From: Ooceraea biroi
Lineage: Eukaryota > Arthropoda > Insecta > Hymenoptera > Formicidae
Length of the DNA stretch: 64,000 nt
Reading direction: 5' to 3'
Assembly (NCBI RefSeq): GCF_003672135.1
Contig: NC_039518.1
Location: 8,186,136-8,250,135 of the forward strand
Every line of letters begins with the position of its first letter. Position 1 is the stretch's first letter. This document shows, one piece after another, positions 33,254-45,505 of the stretch. A program made the position numbers and the translations under genes. The notes beneath the pieces were generated by a model that ran no database searches, was not told the origin of the DNA, and was given only the letters and a program-made list of their open reading frames with translations.

Positions 33254-35779
33254 TATATAAATATAAATCAGGCTAGATACAGAGACGTAACGACTCTCTC
33301 ACTCGAAGGCTAGTGACTAGAAAACTCGACAAGCGCTTGTCCACCCGAAGGCCGTGAACTATAGTAAAGTCGTCGAGGACTTACACACCCGGAGGCTGTC
33401 TAGGTTATTCGAGTGTCCGCTCAGTGGCAGAAGCCCTTATCTCTCTTTCGTCACCGCTGGGCGTTTCAGGTGAACCCGTCTCTCGTTGGTCGTCCACTCG
33501 AACTCGCCTTGTCTCACAAAGAACCACACGAAGCTTTTCGCAAGCGATTTGCTACGCAGAGATCGCAGAGATGCGAGGTAAGAAGAAGACTGCCGCGCCA
33601 CCACTCGCTCTTGTATTACTCCGCCGACGGTCCGCCGACGGTCGCGCAGTACCGCTGCGGCCGGTCATTTCGAAACGACCGCTAATCCGCAACAGAACGC
33701 AAGGAAGTAAGCATCTCGTGATTTCAAGAGGATTGTCAGATGAAATCTCGGCAAAGTGAGCCCCTCCTTTCTCCCAGCTTGATTCTTATGCTTCTTATGC
33801 GAAGAGACAAAAGTATACATCTGAGGGATGAGGGGCGTCTATTTGCTCGCCTCACTTCCGTGTATAATTCCCAGTGCAAACAGTTCCCGTTCCCATCATC
33901 CCACGACAAAACGATCGCGATTGAGGGGCGAGCTCCTCGACCGGCAACGGCCTCGGCCCACCGCCACTAAGATTTATAACTTAACGGCCGGTTCAATTTC
34001 CGTGGATACACACCGAAAAACAAAGGTTCCTCCAACGTCGCCAACGAGGGCCTTCCTAGCGTTTCCTGCGGCCGCCGGAACCCCGTAGGCGTAACGTAAT
34101 AACTCGTCTCACGCGTAGAAGCTGGGCGAGGCACGAGCGAATCGCGCCCGCACCGCGTTTATCGACTCCGTATGGCCTTTTAACCTTATATGGCCGGCGC
34201 ACCTGCCCGTGGCCACCGCCGCTCGATAGGACATTTCCCATAACATTCTCTCCTTTTTTATATACTGTATCATTATAAGAAAAGGAGACCCAAACTATAC
34301 CCACCCCATCGGCGACGCCGAGGATTTACGATCGCGAGCGCCGGACGGGCATACCCACCGCGACCTCAGACCGGGATACCGGAGATCCGATTTCTCTTCC
34401 GATCCTCTTTCCCATGCACGGACTTATCTGCGGCTCGCCTGATACGGGGTCGGACTTGGAATGGATAAAACGGATAAAATGGACAGGCCACTCGCAGGAT
34501 ACTCCAAGATAGGAAGACCGTTTCTGTTTACGGGAAAATTTCATGTGATGTGGGAACTGCGATACTGGACGCTGTTTGTCTTTAATTCCCGTGAGGAATT
34601 ATTTAACGAAGACGTTAAAGCCCTCGGCTCGATAGATGTTCTTCGTTTTTGATTCCGTCACCGAATGACGGACGCGCGTTTTCGCACCGAGGGCGTTGGG
34701 AGCTCATTAATAAAACGTCCTCTCGTGGCACGTCCACAAGGGACATCAAACACGGTCCAACCCCATCGTTAGAGATATGGTGGCCGCGATAAAAAGGAGA
34801 AACGAAAGAAAAACGAAACTCCTATCTCTCGCTCTTATCTCCCGCCTCGGGACGTGCAGTGGCCGCGAAACGAGATCAACCGAGGGAGGAAAGGAAGGAG
34901 CGAAGGAGGGTGAGGAAAAAGTTGGAATTAGGGTCGCGCGCGCGCTCGCGCGAACGCGAGCGCAGGTGCCTCCATACAGGTCAGGGTCAGATTAACCCCG
35001 ATCAGGTTACCCCTCAGCGTGGGAGTGCTCTGGCAGCCCCGCGTAATAATAGGATAGCCGCGGCTAGTGGAATATATACGAGAGGCGAGAGAGAGAGAGA
35101 GAGAGAGTGCGTTACCCCAGATAGATCTCACTTCGTTATAAACGTTTTCATCGGACCCGCTGATTTATCCCGACAGGTATTCCCTAACGAGATCCTCTCC
35201 GAGATGCCTCAACTGATCACCCTCCTGCCCGAACGATTCCGAACCAGCGGGGTTGGGGGAGTTTTTTCCCTCATTTGAGTGCCGCTTACGTGATTCTAGA
35301 GTCGCGACTGCGAGTCGGCGCTAAAGTGCGTGATTTCGACCTCGTCCAAGTACCGGTAACGTTATATTTAGTGCACGTCGTTTGCTCAACCCTTTTGCGG
35401 CGAGGCCGTAATAGCGTCCCGCGTAATTCCGTTCCGTATTTATAGCGTGGCGACGTTATAATAAGGACTCGCTCGAGGAGTGGTCGACCCGCATCGCAGT
35501 TTCACGCATCGATCTCGTCTCGTCTGAAATGAGCGTTCTCCAAGTCCGCGCGTTCGAATCCGGCACCTATCTCGGCGCTCGCTCGTGTAACGGCTGCATT
35601 ATCGCTTTATCCAGATCGGTCCGAGATTCCATCTGCTTTCCCCGCTCTTGTTTCTTTTTATTTTTTTTTAATATGCGATCGTGTTGAGAAAGGTGATCGG
35701 TAATGAACGAGACCGGTACGACAATGAATCCGCCAATCACAGCGAAAATGTGTGACTCGTCATTGAATGAGACAAGTAC
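33254..35779. other. Single-copy DNA with short degenerate repeats
   Basis: At about 33294-33420 a degenerate ~50-bp motif recurs (ACTCGAAGGCTAGTGACTA, then ACCCGAAGGCCGTGAACTA, then ACCCGGAGGCTGTCTAGG). A GA dinucleotide run lies at 35087-35108. No gene is recognised. A B-box-like GTTCGAATCC near 35548 has no tRNA structure around it. Confidence 0.4.
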
Positions 35780-35781
35780 TA

Positions 35782-36968
35782 TTAAGGGTGTGATTGACTA
35801 AATAGTTTTGAGGGTTTTTTTTGCTCAAAAACGCATGTATTTAAATATGATAATGAATGAATACCTTAATCAAAATATTTTCCTTCGTTTTCTATAACTT
35901 TTTCCCATCTTTCTGGCAAGAGATGACGATAAACTGACTCTTCTTTTCAGTTGCTCCATTCGTCGACGAATTTTCGCACTTCTTCGAAATTATCAAAGTG
36001 TGTATCCTCTAAAGCGTCTTGCATCGACCGGAACAAATAATAATCGCATGGAGCAATACGCGGGGTGCGGTAAGACTTGCCATTCAAGCTCTAATAGTGT
36101 TTGTTTCACTGACAACGCAACGCGAGGTCGAGCGTTGTCACGAAGAAGAATCACTTTCCGTCGTTTACTCGCAATTGGTGGTCGTTTTTCGTCCAATGCT
36201 TGCTTCAACTTGTACAATTGGTGTCGATAACCATCAGCCGTGACAGTCTCGTGCGGATTTAACAGCTCATAGTACACTATCCCACCAAATACAGAGCATT
36301 ACTTTTCAACCGTGAATATTGCGTCTCGGAGTGGATGTTGATGGTTCGCCTGGATCCACCCATGATTTTCCGCGTTTCGGATTATCAAAATAGATCCACT
36401 TTTCATCCCCAGTAACAATCCAAGACAAAAGACTCTTCTTTTTTTGCCTGGCGATCAACGAAATGCAAATGTTCAAATGGCACTTTCCGATAATTGATGT
36501 CGAACCCATTTCCCTCCTTTCTGAATTTTTCCCATTTCATGTAAATGTTTCGTAACTGTTGTACGATCAACGTTTAATGCTCTGGCAAGTTCTGAAGTGG
36601 ATCGTGTTGAATTTTCGTGCAATAATGCTTGCAAATCTGCATTTTCAAGCTTTCTTGGTTGTCCCGAGCGTTCTTTGTCCTTCACACGTCTTAATTGATG
36701 GGGCAGAATCACCATAAGTTTGCACAAGAATTCTATAACCGTTAGCCGCAGTTTTCTTTTGATTAAAAAACAAAAGCAACGCACGTCGAATATGCTGTTT
36801 CGGAAGTTGCATTTTTACGATGATATAAACACGACTGTTATTGCATCTATTGCTATAATGCTACTAAATGTCATGGATAATGTCAACACTGTAAGAAACA
36901 ACAGTTATCGGAAACAGCTATTGGAACAAACTGACACACAGCCATCTGTTGCAAAACCCTCAAAACTA
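35782..36968 (-). mobile_element. Mariner E1, mauritiana-like, 5' TIR truncated
   Basis: The 3' end starts at 35782 with TTAAGGGTGTGATT, followed by a small insertion before TAGTTTTGAGGG. TA precedes it (35780-35781). The other end stops inside its own TIR (CCCTCAAAACTA, 36968), exactly where E2 begins after TA. The minus-strand transposase is broken by several shifts. Recognisable parts are ERSGQPRKLENADLQALLHE, VTGDEKWIYFDNPKRGKSW and YYELLNPHETVTADGYR; a 1-bp insertion near 36053 breaks the third catalytic motif. It is a single-unit copy, the plain form of the family. Confidence 0.85.
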
Positions 36969-38832
36969 TTAGGGGTGTGATTTAGTTTTGAGGGTTTTTT
37001 TTGCTCAAAAACGCATGTATTTAAATATGATAATGAATGAATACCTTAATCAAAATATTTTCCTTCGTTTTTTATAACTTTTTCCCATCTTTCTGGCAAG
37101 AGATGACGATAAAATGACTCTTCTTTTCAGTTGATCCATTCGTCGACAAATTTTCGCACTTCTTCGAAATTATCAAAGTGTGTATCCTCTAAAGCGTGTT
37201 GCATCGACCGGAACAAATAATAATCGCATGGAGCAATACGCGTGGTGCGGTAAGACTTCCCATTCAAGCTCTAATAGTGTTTGTTTCACTGACAACGCAA
37301 CGCGAGGTCGAGCGTTGTCACGAAGAAGAATCACTTTCCGTCGTTTACTCGCAATTGGTGGTCGTTTTTCGTCCAATGCTTGCTTCAACTTGTACAATTG
37401 GTGTCGATAACCATCAGCCGTGACAGTCTCGTGCGGATTTAACAGCTCATAGTACACTATCCCACCAAATACAGAGCATTACTTTTGAACCGTGAATATT
37501 GCGTCTCGGAGTGGATGTTGATGGTTCGCCTGGATCCACCCATGATTTTCTGCGTTTCGGATTATCAAAATAGATCCACTTTTCATCCCCAGTAACAATC
37601 CGAGACAAAAGACCCTTCTTTTTTTGCCTGGCGATCAACGAAATGCAAATGTTCAAATGGCACTTTCCGATAATTGATGTCGAACCCATTTCCCTCCTTT
37701 CTGAATTTTTCCCATTTCATGTAAATGTTTCGTAACTGTTGTACGATCAACGTTTAATGCTCTGGCAAGAGATGGATTCCACCACGATAAAATGACTCTT
37801 CTTTTCAGTTGATCCATTCGTCGACGAATTTTCGCACTTCTTCGAAATTATCAAAGTGTGTATCCTCTAAAGCGTGTTGCATCGACCGGAACAAATAATA
37901 ATCGCATGGAGCAATACGCGTGGTGCGGTAAGACTTCCCATTCAAGCTCTAATAGTGTTTGTTTCACTGACAACGCAACGCGAGGTCGAGCGTTGTCACG
38001 AAGAAGAATCACTTTCCGTCGTTTACTCGCAATTGGTGGTCGTTTTTCGTCCAATGCTTGTTTCAACTTGTACAATTGGTGTCGATAACGATCAGCCGTG
38101 ACAGTCTCATGCGGATTTAACAGCTCATAGTACACTATCCCACCAAATACAGAGCATTACTTTTGAACCGTGAATATTGCGTCTCGGAGTGGATGTTGAT
38201 GGTTCGCCTGGATCCACCCATGATTTTCTGCGTTTCGGATTATCAAAATAGATCCACTTTTCATCCCCAGTAACAATCCGAGACAAAAGACCCTTCTTTT
38301 TTTGCCTGGCGATCAACGAAATGCAAATGTTCAAATGGCACTTTCCGATAATTGATGTCGAACCCATTTCCCTCCTTTCTGAATTTTTCCCATTTCATGT
38401 AAATGTTTCGTAACTGTTGTACGATAAACGTTTAATGCTCTGGCAAGTTCTGAAGTGGATCGTGTTGAATTTTCGTGCAATAATGCTTGCAAATCTGCAT
38501 TTTCAAGCTTTCTTGGTTGTCCCGAGCGTTCTTTGTCCTTCACACGTCTTAATTGATGGGGCAGAATCACCATAAGTTTGCACAAGAATTCTATAACCGT
38601 GAGCCGCAGTTTTCTTTTGATTAAAAAACAAAAGCAACGCACGTCGAAAATGCTGTTTCGGAAGTTGTATTTTTACGATGATATAAACACGACTGTTATT
38701 GCATCTATTGCTATAATGCTACTAAATGTCATGGATAATGTCAACACTGTAAGAAACAACAGTTATCAAAGGAAACAAACTGACACTACAGCCATCTGTT
38801 GCAAAACCCTCAAAACTAAATCACACTCCTAA
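36969..38832 (-). mobile_element. Mariner E2 with internal 678-bp tandem duplication
   Basis: Intact ends are TTAGGGGTGTGATTTAG (36969) and the inverse ending CACACTCCTAA (38832), with TA at 36967-36968 and 38833-38834. At 1864 bp it exceeds a normal copy by one internal unit of ~678 bp, running from the C-terminal catalytic part back to the HTH/linker part. The internal junction is at about 37766-37787 (GCAAGAGATGGATTCCACCA on the plus strand). Transposase pieces occur twice (for example FDNPKRRKSWVDPGEPSTST at about 37560 and 38240). E3 has the same junction. The coding sequence is dead. Confidence 0.9.
37173..38642 (-). pseudogene. Mariner E2 transposase, partly duplicated, dead
   Basis: The N-terminal region (38331-38642, ERSGQPRKLENADLQALLHE) lacks a stretch between the first helices and KDKERSG compared with mauritiana-type proteins. 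It is followed by two copies of the catalytic region (38125-38367 with 37851-38135, and 37447-37689 with 37173-37457). Each has VTGDEKWIYFDNPKR and LLRDNARP but is broken by shifts. After HAYS the conserved DLAP is missing before the CDYYLF codons, and a 1-bp insertion shifts that site. It is a non-autonomous relic that must have moved with transposase from elsewhere. Confidence 0.85.
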
Positions 38833-40445
38833 TATATTATCCGGTGATCTTGCACCGTTATTTTTTACGGCTATCGCATGTCGTGCGCTTTTCAGCATTG
38901 ACGTTCGCGGCCATACACAGTCGGTCGGCCGGCGAGATCGATCTCCTTAGTTATCGATTTAACTCGTTGCCTCAACGACATCCATCAGCCGGTCCTTCCA
39001 CGAAAGCAAGCCGACGTTAGCCCCTCGGCCTCCGCTTGAAAAAATGCCAATCAGCCGCGCCAATCTGCGGTACGTTGTAAATCGACTAGATAACAGAAGT
39101 CGGGTTTTACACCGTGCCACTTTCGCCTCCCCGCCTCTGTCTCTGAGGGCCTGCGGCTATCGCGCACGGCCCAATCTCGATTTCGTCTCCAAATGCCGAT
39201 CGTACCATCCAATCTGCGGGCGTGTAAAACGTACGATCACCGGGAGCGCGCGCAACGAGAGAGCCTACCGTGCTCCACCTCGGGCGACGTCGTAATGATT
39301 ACGCGTGTAATTTCAAGGATATTTATCCTGCATCAACATTCCACGCGATCAAGAGACGCGCGTACTGCGCTGCTGCATAGCCCGCGGCCCGAGACAATTC
39401 CGCGCACCTGCGCTTTAACTCGGATTTCTAAGTAAGCCGGGCATGCACCGGGCGATTCGTCTTCATTCCGAAACGCGACTGATGTAGCCGATATTAAGTG
39501 CCCGCGCCGAGCGGGCATTATGACAATTGAATGCTCGCGAAGGGAAATAAAGAGCCGATGATCCGATCTCCGCTCAATCTCAGCACTCTCTTCACACAGA
39601 GCAGATTATTATACCACGGTACGCAGAGTCATTAGCAATTATCGAACGAACGGAATACCAGCGGAACGTATGTATCGCTTCGGCGGTTTCCGATGCAGAT
39701 AGCGACTGAATTTATACGCTTAAGCACGGCTCGCTCTGTCGCTCGCGCGCGCGCGCGTTTCTGGAGCGTCGAGAGCGAGAAATTAAATTGACTCGACCGT
39801 GTAAAGGGCCGATAAGAGGACCCCTCGCACGCTCGTAATGATTACGCGTGTAATTTGAAAGTTATTTATCCAACACGCGCATTCCGCACGCACGGAATGC
39901 TCATGCGGAACGGAGCGGCGCCGGGGCGACAGCGTGTCGTGCCCCCGCGGCTAATTAAATTCGTTAGGGGGAGCGGGGGAAGGCGGGGGAACACGCGCAG
40001 CGAATGATAATGTACTCGGGACCGTGACTGAAGCCGATATCGCCGCAGAGCGACGCATCCCGGGGACGCGTCGCGCGTTACAATGAGCTCGAATTAATTG
40101 GGACACCGCGGGGGCCGACGGAGACCCGTGGATTTATTTATTACGAACTAGGACACAGAGATGCCGCCGCAGAGACCCCCGTCGGGCACTTACGGATTAA
40201 TTCCATTTCACTCGGCACGAAAGATCCGTCTCGACTTGGGTCCTAGAGCGGTCCAGCACGCTCGTTTGCCTCCCCCGACGTCGTGAATGCACAAATTAGA
40301 TTAACGAATAATCACATTAGTCATACTAACGCGCAACAATTGGAGAACGCGGCTGAGGCATTTCTATGGGCTTCCATAGCGACGTTCGCACGCGCTCGCG
40401 TTTCGTAAAAAGTCCCTGACGAAGGTACTTTGAGCTGTTTCAGAA
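38833..40445. other. CpG-rich single-copy DNA, no gene recognised
   Basis: Two copies of GTAATGATTACGCGTGTAAT lie at 39291-39310 and 39835-39854, a dispersed pair of unknown meaning. A GC dinucleotide run lies at about 39746-39758. No protein domain, RNA gene or transposon end was recognised. Confidence 0.45.
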
Positions 40446-40450
40446 CGGCG

Positions 40451-41426
40451 CACAGTGGGCTAAACTCGAAAAAGGCTGGCCAAAAGTAATAACTCGAAAA
40501 CATTTCATGTTTCAAATCAAAGTTATAGGGTTTTAAATCAGGTATTAGATAATAATACTAGTATGACCGTGAATAGCGTTGCCAAGGTCACGCAAAGGTC
40601 ACCTTGAATTTTTTTAATGGGAACCTCCAGTTTTCATTAGATATTTTTGTAGCTTACCTCAAGAGCTTTTCAGAACACTATCACAAAGTATTTATCCGTT
40701 AAATACTTCGAAGTTATGAAGCTTGAAAGTTACAGTCGCTACCGCGCCGCGTCGTACGTTTCGCGGCATTTAAAAATTTCACGGTGATCTGTACATGATT
40801 TTGACAACACTATCAAGGTCATACTGGTATTGCTATGTAATGCTTCACTTAAAAACCTACAACTTTCATTTCAAACATTTTTTACCAAAACGCCAAATTT
40901 TCGAGTTATCACGATATGAAAATTAAAATGAAACATCCTCTATATAACGCAAAGGTGTGCGTTGGTGTGCACAATTCAAACGGAAATACTTAGTTTGAAT
41001 CCTACACAAGATGATAAAACAAGAATCCCAAACAGCCTTTTACAGCTATTTAAAAAAATGATATTGAACTTTACTTCTTTCTTATATCTTAAGAAACCAA
41101 AAACTTAGATGAACACAAATTGATGAACGAACATTTTTAATGGTTACAACTGTTTGGGAAAAGAGTTTCAATTCTATTTATAGAGTAAAAAGCAAAATTA
41201 CTTGCATCCGCGTACAAGAATGTAAGCTATAGCCTATACTCATTCATAATTCGTTTTTCGGAACATTAATTGTTGATTAATGGGAAGGAAATTTTTCCTA
41301 CGAAACTCCTTTCACATTTTTGAAAATACTGATATCCATGAATCAAAAAAGGTCGAAATGCACAGATTTGCAAGAGTCGAAAAAATTCGACTTTTGGCCA
41401 GCTTTTTTCGATTCCAGCCCACTGTG
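40451..41426. mobile_element. T2: non-autonomous Transib-like element
   Basis: Ends are CACAGTGGGCT (40451) and the inverse AGCCCACTGTG (41426), with the exact 5-bp duplication CGGCG outside (40446-40450, 41427-41431). The TIR is ~38 bp and imperfect. A nonamer-like CCAAAAGT(A/C) lies 22 bp inside each heptamer. The motif CTGGNCAAAANT is shared with T1 at the same offset. The interior (about 40487-40943) looks like a decayed relative of the CAGGGTG MITEs: it ends AAATGAAACATCCTCTATATA, comparable with AAATGGGCCACCCTGTATATA. There is no transposase. Confidence 0.75.
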
Positions 41427-41488
41427 CGGCGGTGAACCCCATAGTGGGTTCATTTCACTCGCGTGGCTTATATGAATCGAAGGAAATA

Positions 41489-42775
41489 TTAGGTTGGCAA
41501 ATAAGTTCGTTCGGTTTTTGCTTCGGTGCAACTTCTTTCCAATTCACTCTTGTTTTTCTCGATACTATCGCGCAACTTCAGAGTGCATTTAAAAGTACAT
41601 GTTTCACATAACCTTTCTGTAAATTTTGGTTTGACTAACATCAATATTGTGTGTGCTGCGTAGCTGTAAAAATGGAAGTAAATAACGTGCATTATCGTCA
41701 TATTTTGCTCTATTATTTCAAGAAGAGCAAACGAGCTGCAAAGGCTCATAAAAAGATATGCCGTGTTTATGGAGATGATGCCTTAACAGAACGCGTATGT
41801 CAAAAGTGGTTCACCAAATTCCGTTCTGGAGATTTTGACGTCAATGATGCGCCTCGCTCCGGTCGCCCGATCGAGATTGATTCAAGTAATGTCAAAGCTA
41901 TCATCGATAAAAATCCATCCCAATCGGTGCGAGAGATTGCTACAGCACTTAATATATCTCATATAAAGCGTAGAAAACAATTTGCGCCAACTGGAATACG
42001 TTTCTCGGCTCAATGTGTGGGTGCCGCATGAATTAACCGAGGCCAACTTGGCCACTCGCATATCCATCTGTGATTTGTTGCGGAAACGTCAAGAAAACGA
42101 TCAATTTTTGAAGCGGTTAGTGACAAGAGATGAAAAATGGGTCGTCTATGAGAATGTAACGCGAAAAAGATCATGGGGACACAGCAGCGAGCCACCACAA
42201 ACAACCTGGAAGGCAGGATTGCATCCGAAGAAGATCATGCTCTCCGTATGGTGGGATTTCAAAGGTGTCACTTACTACGAGCTGTTACCGTCAAGCAAAA
42301 CAATTGATTCAACCATATACTGCTCGCAGTTAACAAAATTGGACCAAGCACTCCGCAAAAAACGTCCAGAATTGATAAATCGAAAAGGTGTTGTCTTCCA
42401 CCACAATAACGCTAGACCTCACACATCATTGACAACTCGGAACAAATTACTCAGTCTTGGCTGGATGTTTTGCCTCATCCTGCGTATTCACCGGACCTGG
42501 CCCCTTCCGATTATCATTTATTCCGGTCGTTGCAAAACTCTTTAAACGGAAAAATCTTCAAGGATGAAGAGAACGTCAAAAGACACCTGGATTGGTTTTT
42601 CGCCGATAAGCCTCAGATGTTTTACGAACGCGGCATAATGAAGTTGGTGGAAAGATGGCAAGAAGTCATCAATAAAAATGGTCAATATATAATTGATTAA
42701 AATTTATTTCGTGTATCAAAAAAATTGTATTTTATTCCACCTTAAAAAACCGAACCAACTTATTTGCCAACCCAA
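41489..42775 (+). mobile_element. Mariner C2, mellifera-like, complete ends
   Basis: TIR TTAGGTTGGCAAATAAGTTC starts at 41489 and the inverse ends at 42775 in TTGCCAACCCAA. TA lies at 41487-41488 and 42776-42777. It is 1287 bp, in direct orientation with C1 about 15 kb upstream. Confidence 0.93.
41672..42700 (+). pseudogene. Mariner C2 transposase, frameshifts plus catalytic D to N
   Basis: The ATG at 41672 gives MEVNNVHYRHILLYYF. It shares with C1 the lesion after NISHIKRRK (near 41965-41980). It adds two lesions of its own: the second catalytic aspartate is asparagine (HHNNARPHTS; GAT to AAT near 42405), and a 1-bp deletion after LSLGW (CTGGATG for CTGGGATG, ~42461) shifts APSDYHLF out of frame. 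TRDEKW replaces TGDEKW next to the first aspartate. It lacks the 1-bp deletion of C1 at IDNRKG, so that one arose after the two copies separated. Confidence 0.9.
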
Positions 42776-45503
42776 TATGATGGTATCACCTGAGGGTGTT
42801 TTTTGTCGGCGATTTTTCTGACGATTCGAGAGGGTGGTGCACGGATTCACGAGACGAATCTCTCTCACCGCGCGCTCTGTGCGGACGCGAGAAACTGAAT
42901 GGCGAGGCGATCCGTACACCTGTTGCCTAGATCCGTGATTTATCTCGAGGATTCCTTTCCTGTGTCGCGCATTGTGCGTGGGCCGCGACTGGGATTATTT
43001 TTCTCGTGCGCGCGGGACAGGACGCGCGACGTGAAATATTCCTCGAGGGCACGACGATGCATCAATTCCACGGGCGCTGTGGTTGAGGGGGTGCCTCGGG
43101 AGCAGGTAACGCGAGAGGAAATAAAGGGTCTCCCTCGGAGGCTTCGTGGATGGTCTCCGCTTCGATTCGATACGATCGGAGATCTTCGTTAGTCTGACGT
43201 GGGTAGGATGGCATGCGTGTCGTATTATTATTTATACGTCGCGTTCGTGATCAAAGGGACGCACGACGCGAATGGAAATTAAGTAGTAATGATGATGCGG
43301 TGGAACTTTCCGTGTGCGCCGCTCGATTCGACTGGACCACCACCCATTGCGCTCGGCGTTCCGTTTACCGATAAAAGTCTGTGGCTTTTATCATGCATGC
43401 GCCGCGTTGCGCCATGGACTCGATACGAAGGCACACCTTCGACAACAATTTGGGCGTTAAAATATGTAAAAATATTGATCGAGAGCCGCGCGGCGCCGTC
43501 GCCTCGCTTTCGCAACTGCCAGACCGGGCCAAGCCGCTACGAGCCGGACGAGCAGATAATCTGCTTAAAAGTCGAGCGGAACGCTACACGAGAGAGCCTC
43601 CGCTTCGATCGGGGGCTCCGATCGGAAGCGTTTTCTCGGCTCCGGGTACCCGCGGCGTCTCAAACGCCTCGTCGAAGTGCTCTTAATCGACCGTAAATAA
43701 TTGCATTTATCACACCTATCATTGCGGCGGTCGTGCGCGGAGCGGCCCTTCTCGAAATCTGCTTTCACTCCCGGAGAAAATTGGCACGTTGCCAATCTCG
43801 GACATCGATCCGGGGGCCACAACGGCCGCTTCTCGAAGTTTGATTTATCGCGAGCTGCGTGTTGCATCACTCGCGCGTGAGGGGCACTCCTCACACCTGC
43901 CCGCCGGTGTGCATGCACAGACCGCGTATATCACGCCCGGTAATTATGATCGATGCAGGGAGTGAAATTAAGGGCGCGCGTGTGGGGGCGCGCCGCGCCG
44001 CGTCTCGTTAGATGCCCGAGAATCCCCTCCCGTACGTATCGATTTATACGTGTAACTGTCGATTTAACGCGCGGTCCGACAAGCCGTTCGTGCAATTTAG
44101 GAGCGGGCGAGAGTAACGGTAAGCGCCCTTGTGAAAACACCCTTGCCTCGGGGAGATCTCTATTTATTGGAGTCACCTCGTTGGGAAGAAGCCGATGAGC
44201 AGATTTCACATCATGCTTCCCGAGAATTATTCCGACCGGACGGAGCAGGAACGCGAAGGAACGTTTCCAAATACACGACATTACGCGGGACAAATCGTCG
44301 TCAAGAACGAAGAGGCGACAAAGGGAGGGGTGCGGACAGTGGAAATGAAAGCCCGAGTCCTCTCCCCGCGGCTTCATGGTGCCCATCCCGCGGGACGCGT
44401 AAAGTATAAACCACCCACGACATAAAGCAGAAGGAGTTATTGTAGAGCGTCACCTCCGCACCTGGATACCTCCTGCGCGCCGAGGACCAACGACCACAAG
44501 CCAGGAATTTGCCAGCTGTCCCTCTCTCTCCCTCCCTCTCGCGTCCTCCTTCCACCTCGCCGACACTTTCTTCTCTCCTCCACACTTCACATTTTTTATT
44601 CCATCACTCGGTTCCACCTTCCTCGCTCGCTCGCTCGGCAACGGCCACCTCCGGTCTTCATGCTTTGTACCTCTTCACCCTCCCGCCCTTCGGATGTCCC
44701 TGCCTTATCCTTTTTTATCGTACACTCCGCTTCCTCGTCTTGCGCGCGCGGCTATTTTTTCCTCCGATCTGCTCGTCCCTCTTTCGCCCCTCGTTAAAAA
44801 CCGCTCGATTCTCGTTCCTCTCGTACCTCTCGCCGAGTACCGTTCCCCTCTCGCGTGCCCATCCCTGTAGATTATGGGAGACATCACGGGCCGGACGTTT
44901 ATGGCCGTGGAACTCGCGATGCACGAGGTACTCAATCGTGGATTTGATACAACTTAATCGCAAACACCCTCGCATTCCTTCCATCGGCCCCCAGCTCTCG
45001 TGGCCGCGCCATAAACACGCTCGCCCTCGTCCTCCTGGAATTTCGCGAGGATCGCGCTTCTCACTGCAGCGATACTCGCAAGCCGAATCCAACCGTGCAT
45101 GCCGCGAATGAAGAAACAAATTGTCAACGGAAAAATCTTTCCTACAGATTTTGCGATTTCGCTGAAGTCGGCAAGAGAATTGTGCCTGCAAATAACAGAC
45201 GAGATAATCATGTCTGGCAGTCAGCATGCAAATACTATCGTCACGTCTTGATCTCGACGGCGTCTCGTTGCACGGTGTCGCGATCAGCTAATTATCGGTG
45301 CCGCGTCGCGGGACCAGGGCTCCCTTAACGCAATACGATCCCCGCTTAATTTCCCCGTGGAGGCGCGAGACCGATAATTACGTGGATTTTTACGCGGACC
45401 CGCCCGGTCCCGGCCGACCACAAGTGAGATGCCCGGAGGAAGATATACCCGGACGTAACTCGACCGGCTGGCGCAGTTCTTCCATCTATACGGCCGTGCG
45501 ATA
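42776..45503. other. CpG-rich single-copy DNA, no gene recognised
   Basis: Many overlapping open frames on both strands (43.3-45.2 kb) come from high GC. A pyrimidine-rich tract lies at 44515-44580 (CCCTCTCTCTCCCTCCCTCT). None of the frames has a domain I recognise. Confidence 0.4.
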
Positions 45504-45505
45504 TA

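Noticed and set aside
35530..35600. tRNA gene suggested by GTTCGAATCC
   Set aside because: No A box at the right distance and no acceptor or anticodon stem pairing around it.
44509..45111. 200-codon plus-strand frame
   Set aside because: It arises from a pyrimidine-rich tract giving Ser/Pro-rich low complexity, and overlaps long minus-strand frames; no domain seen.
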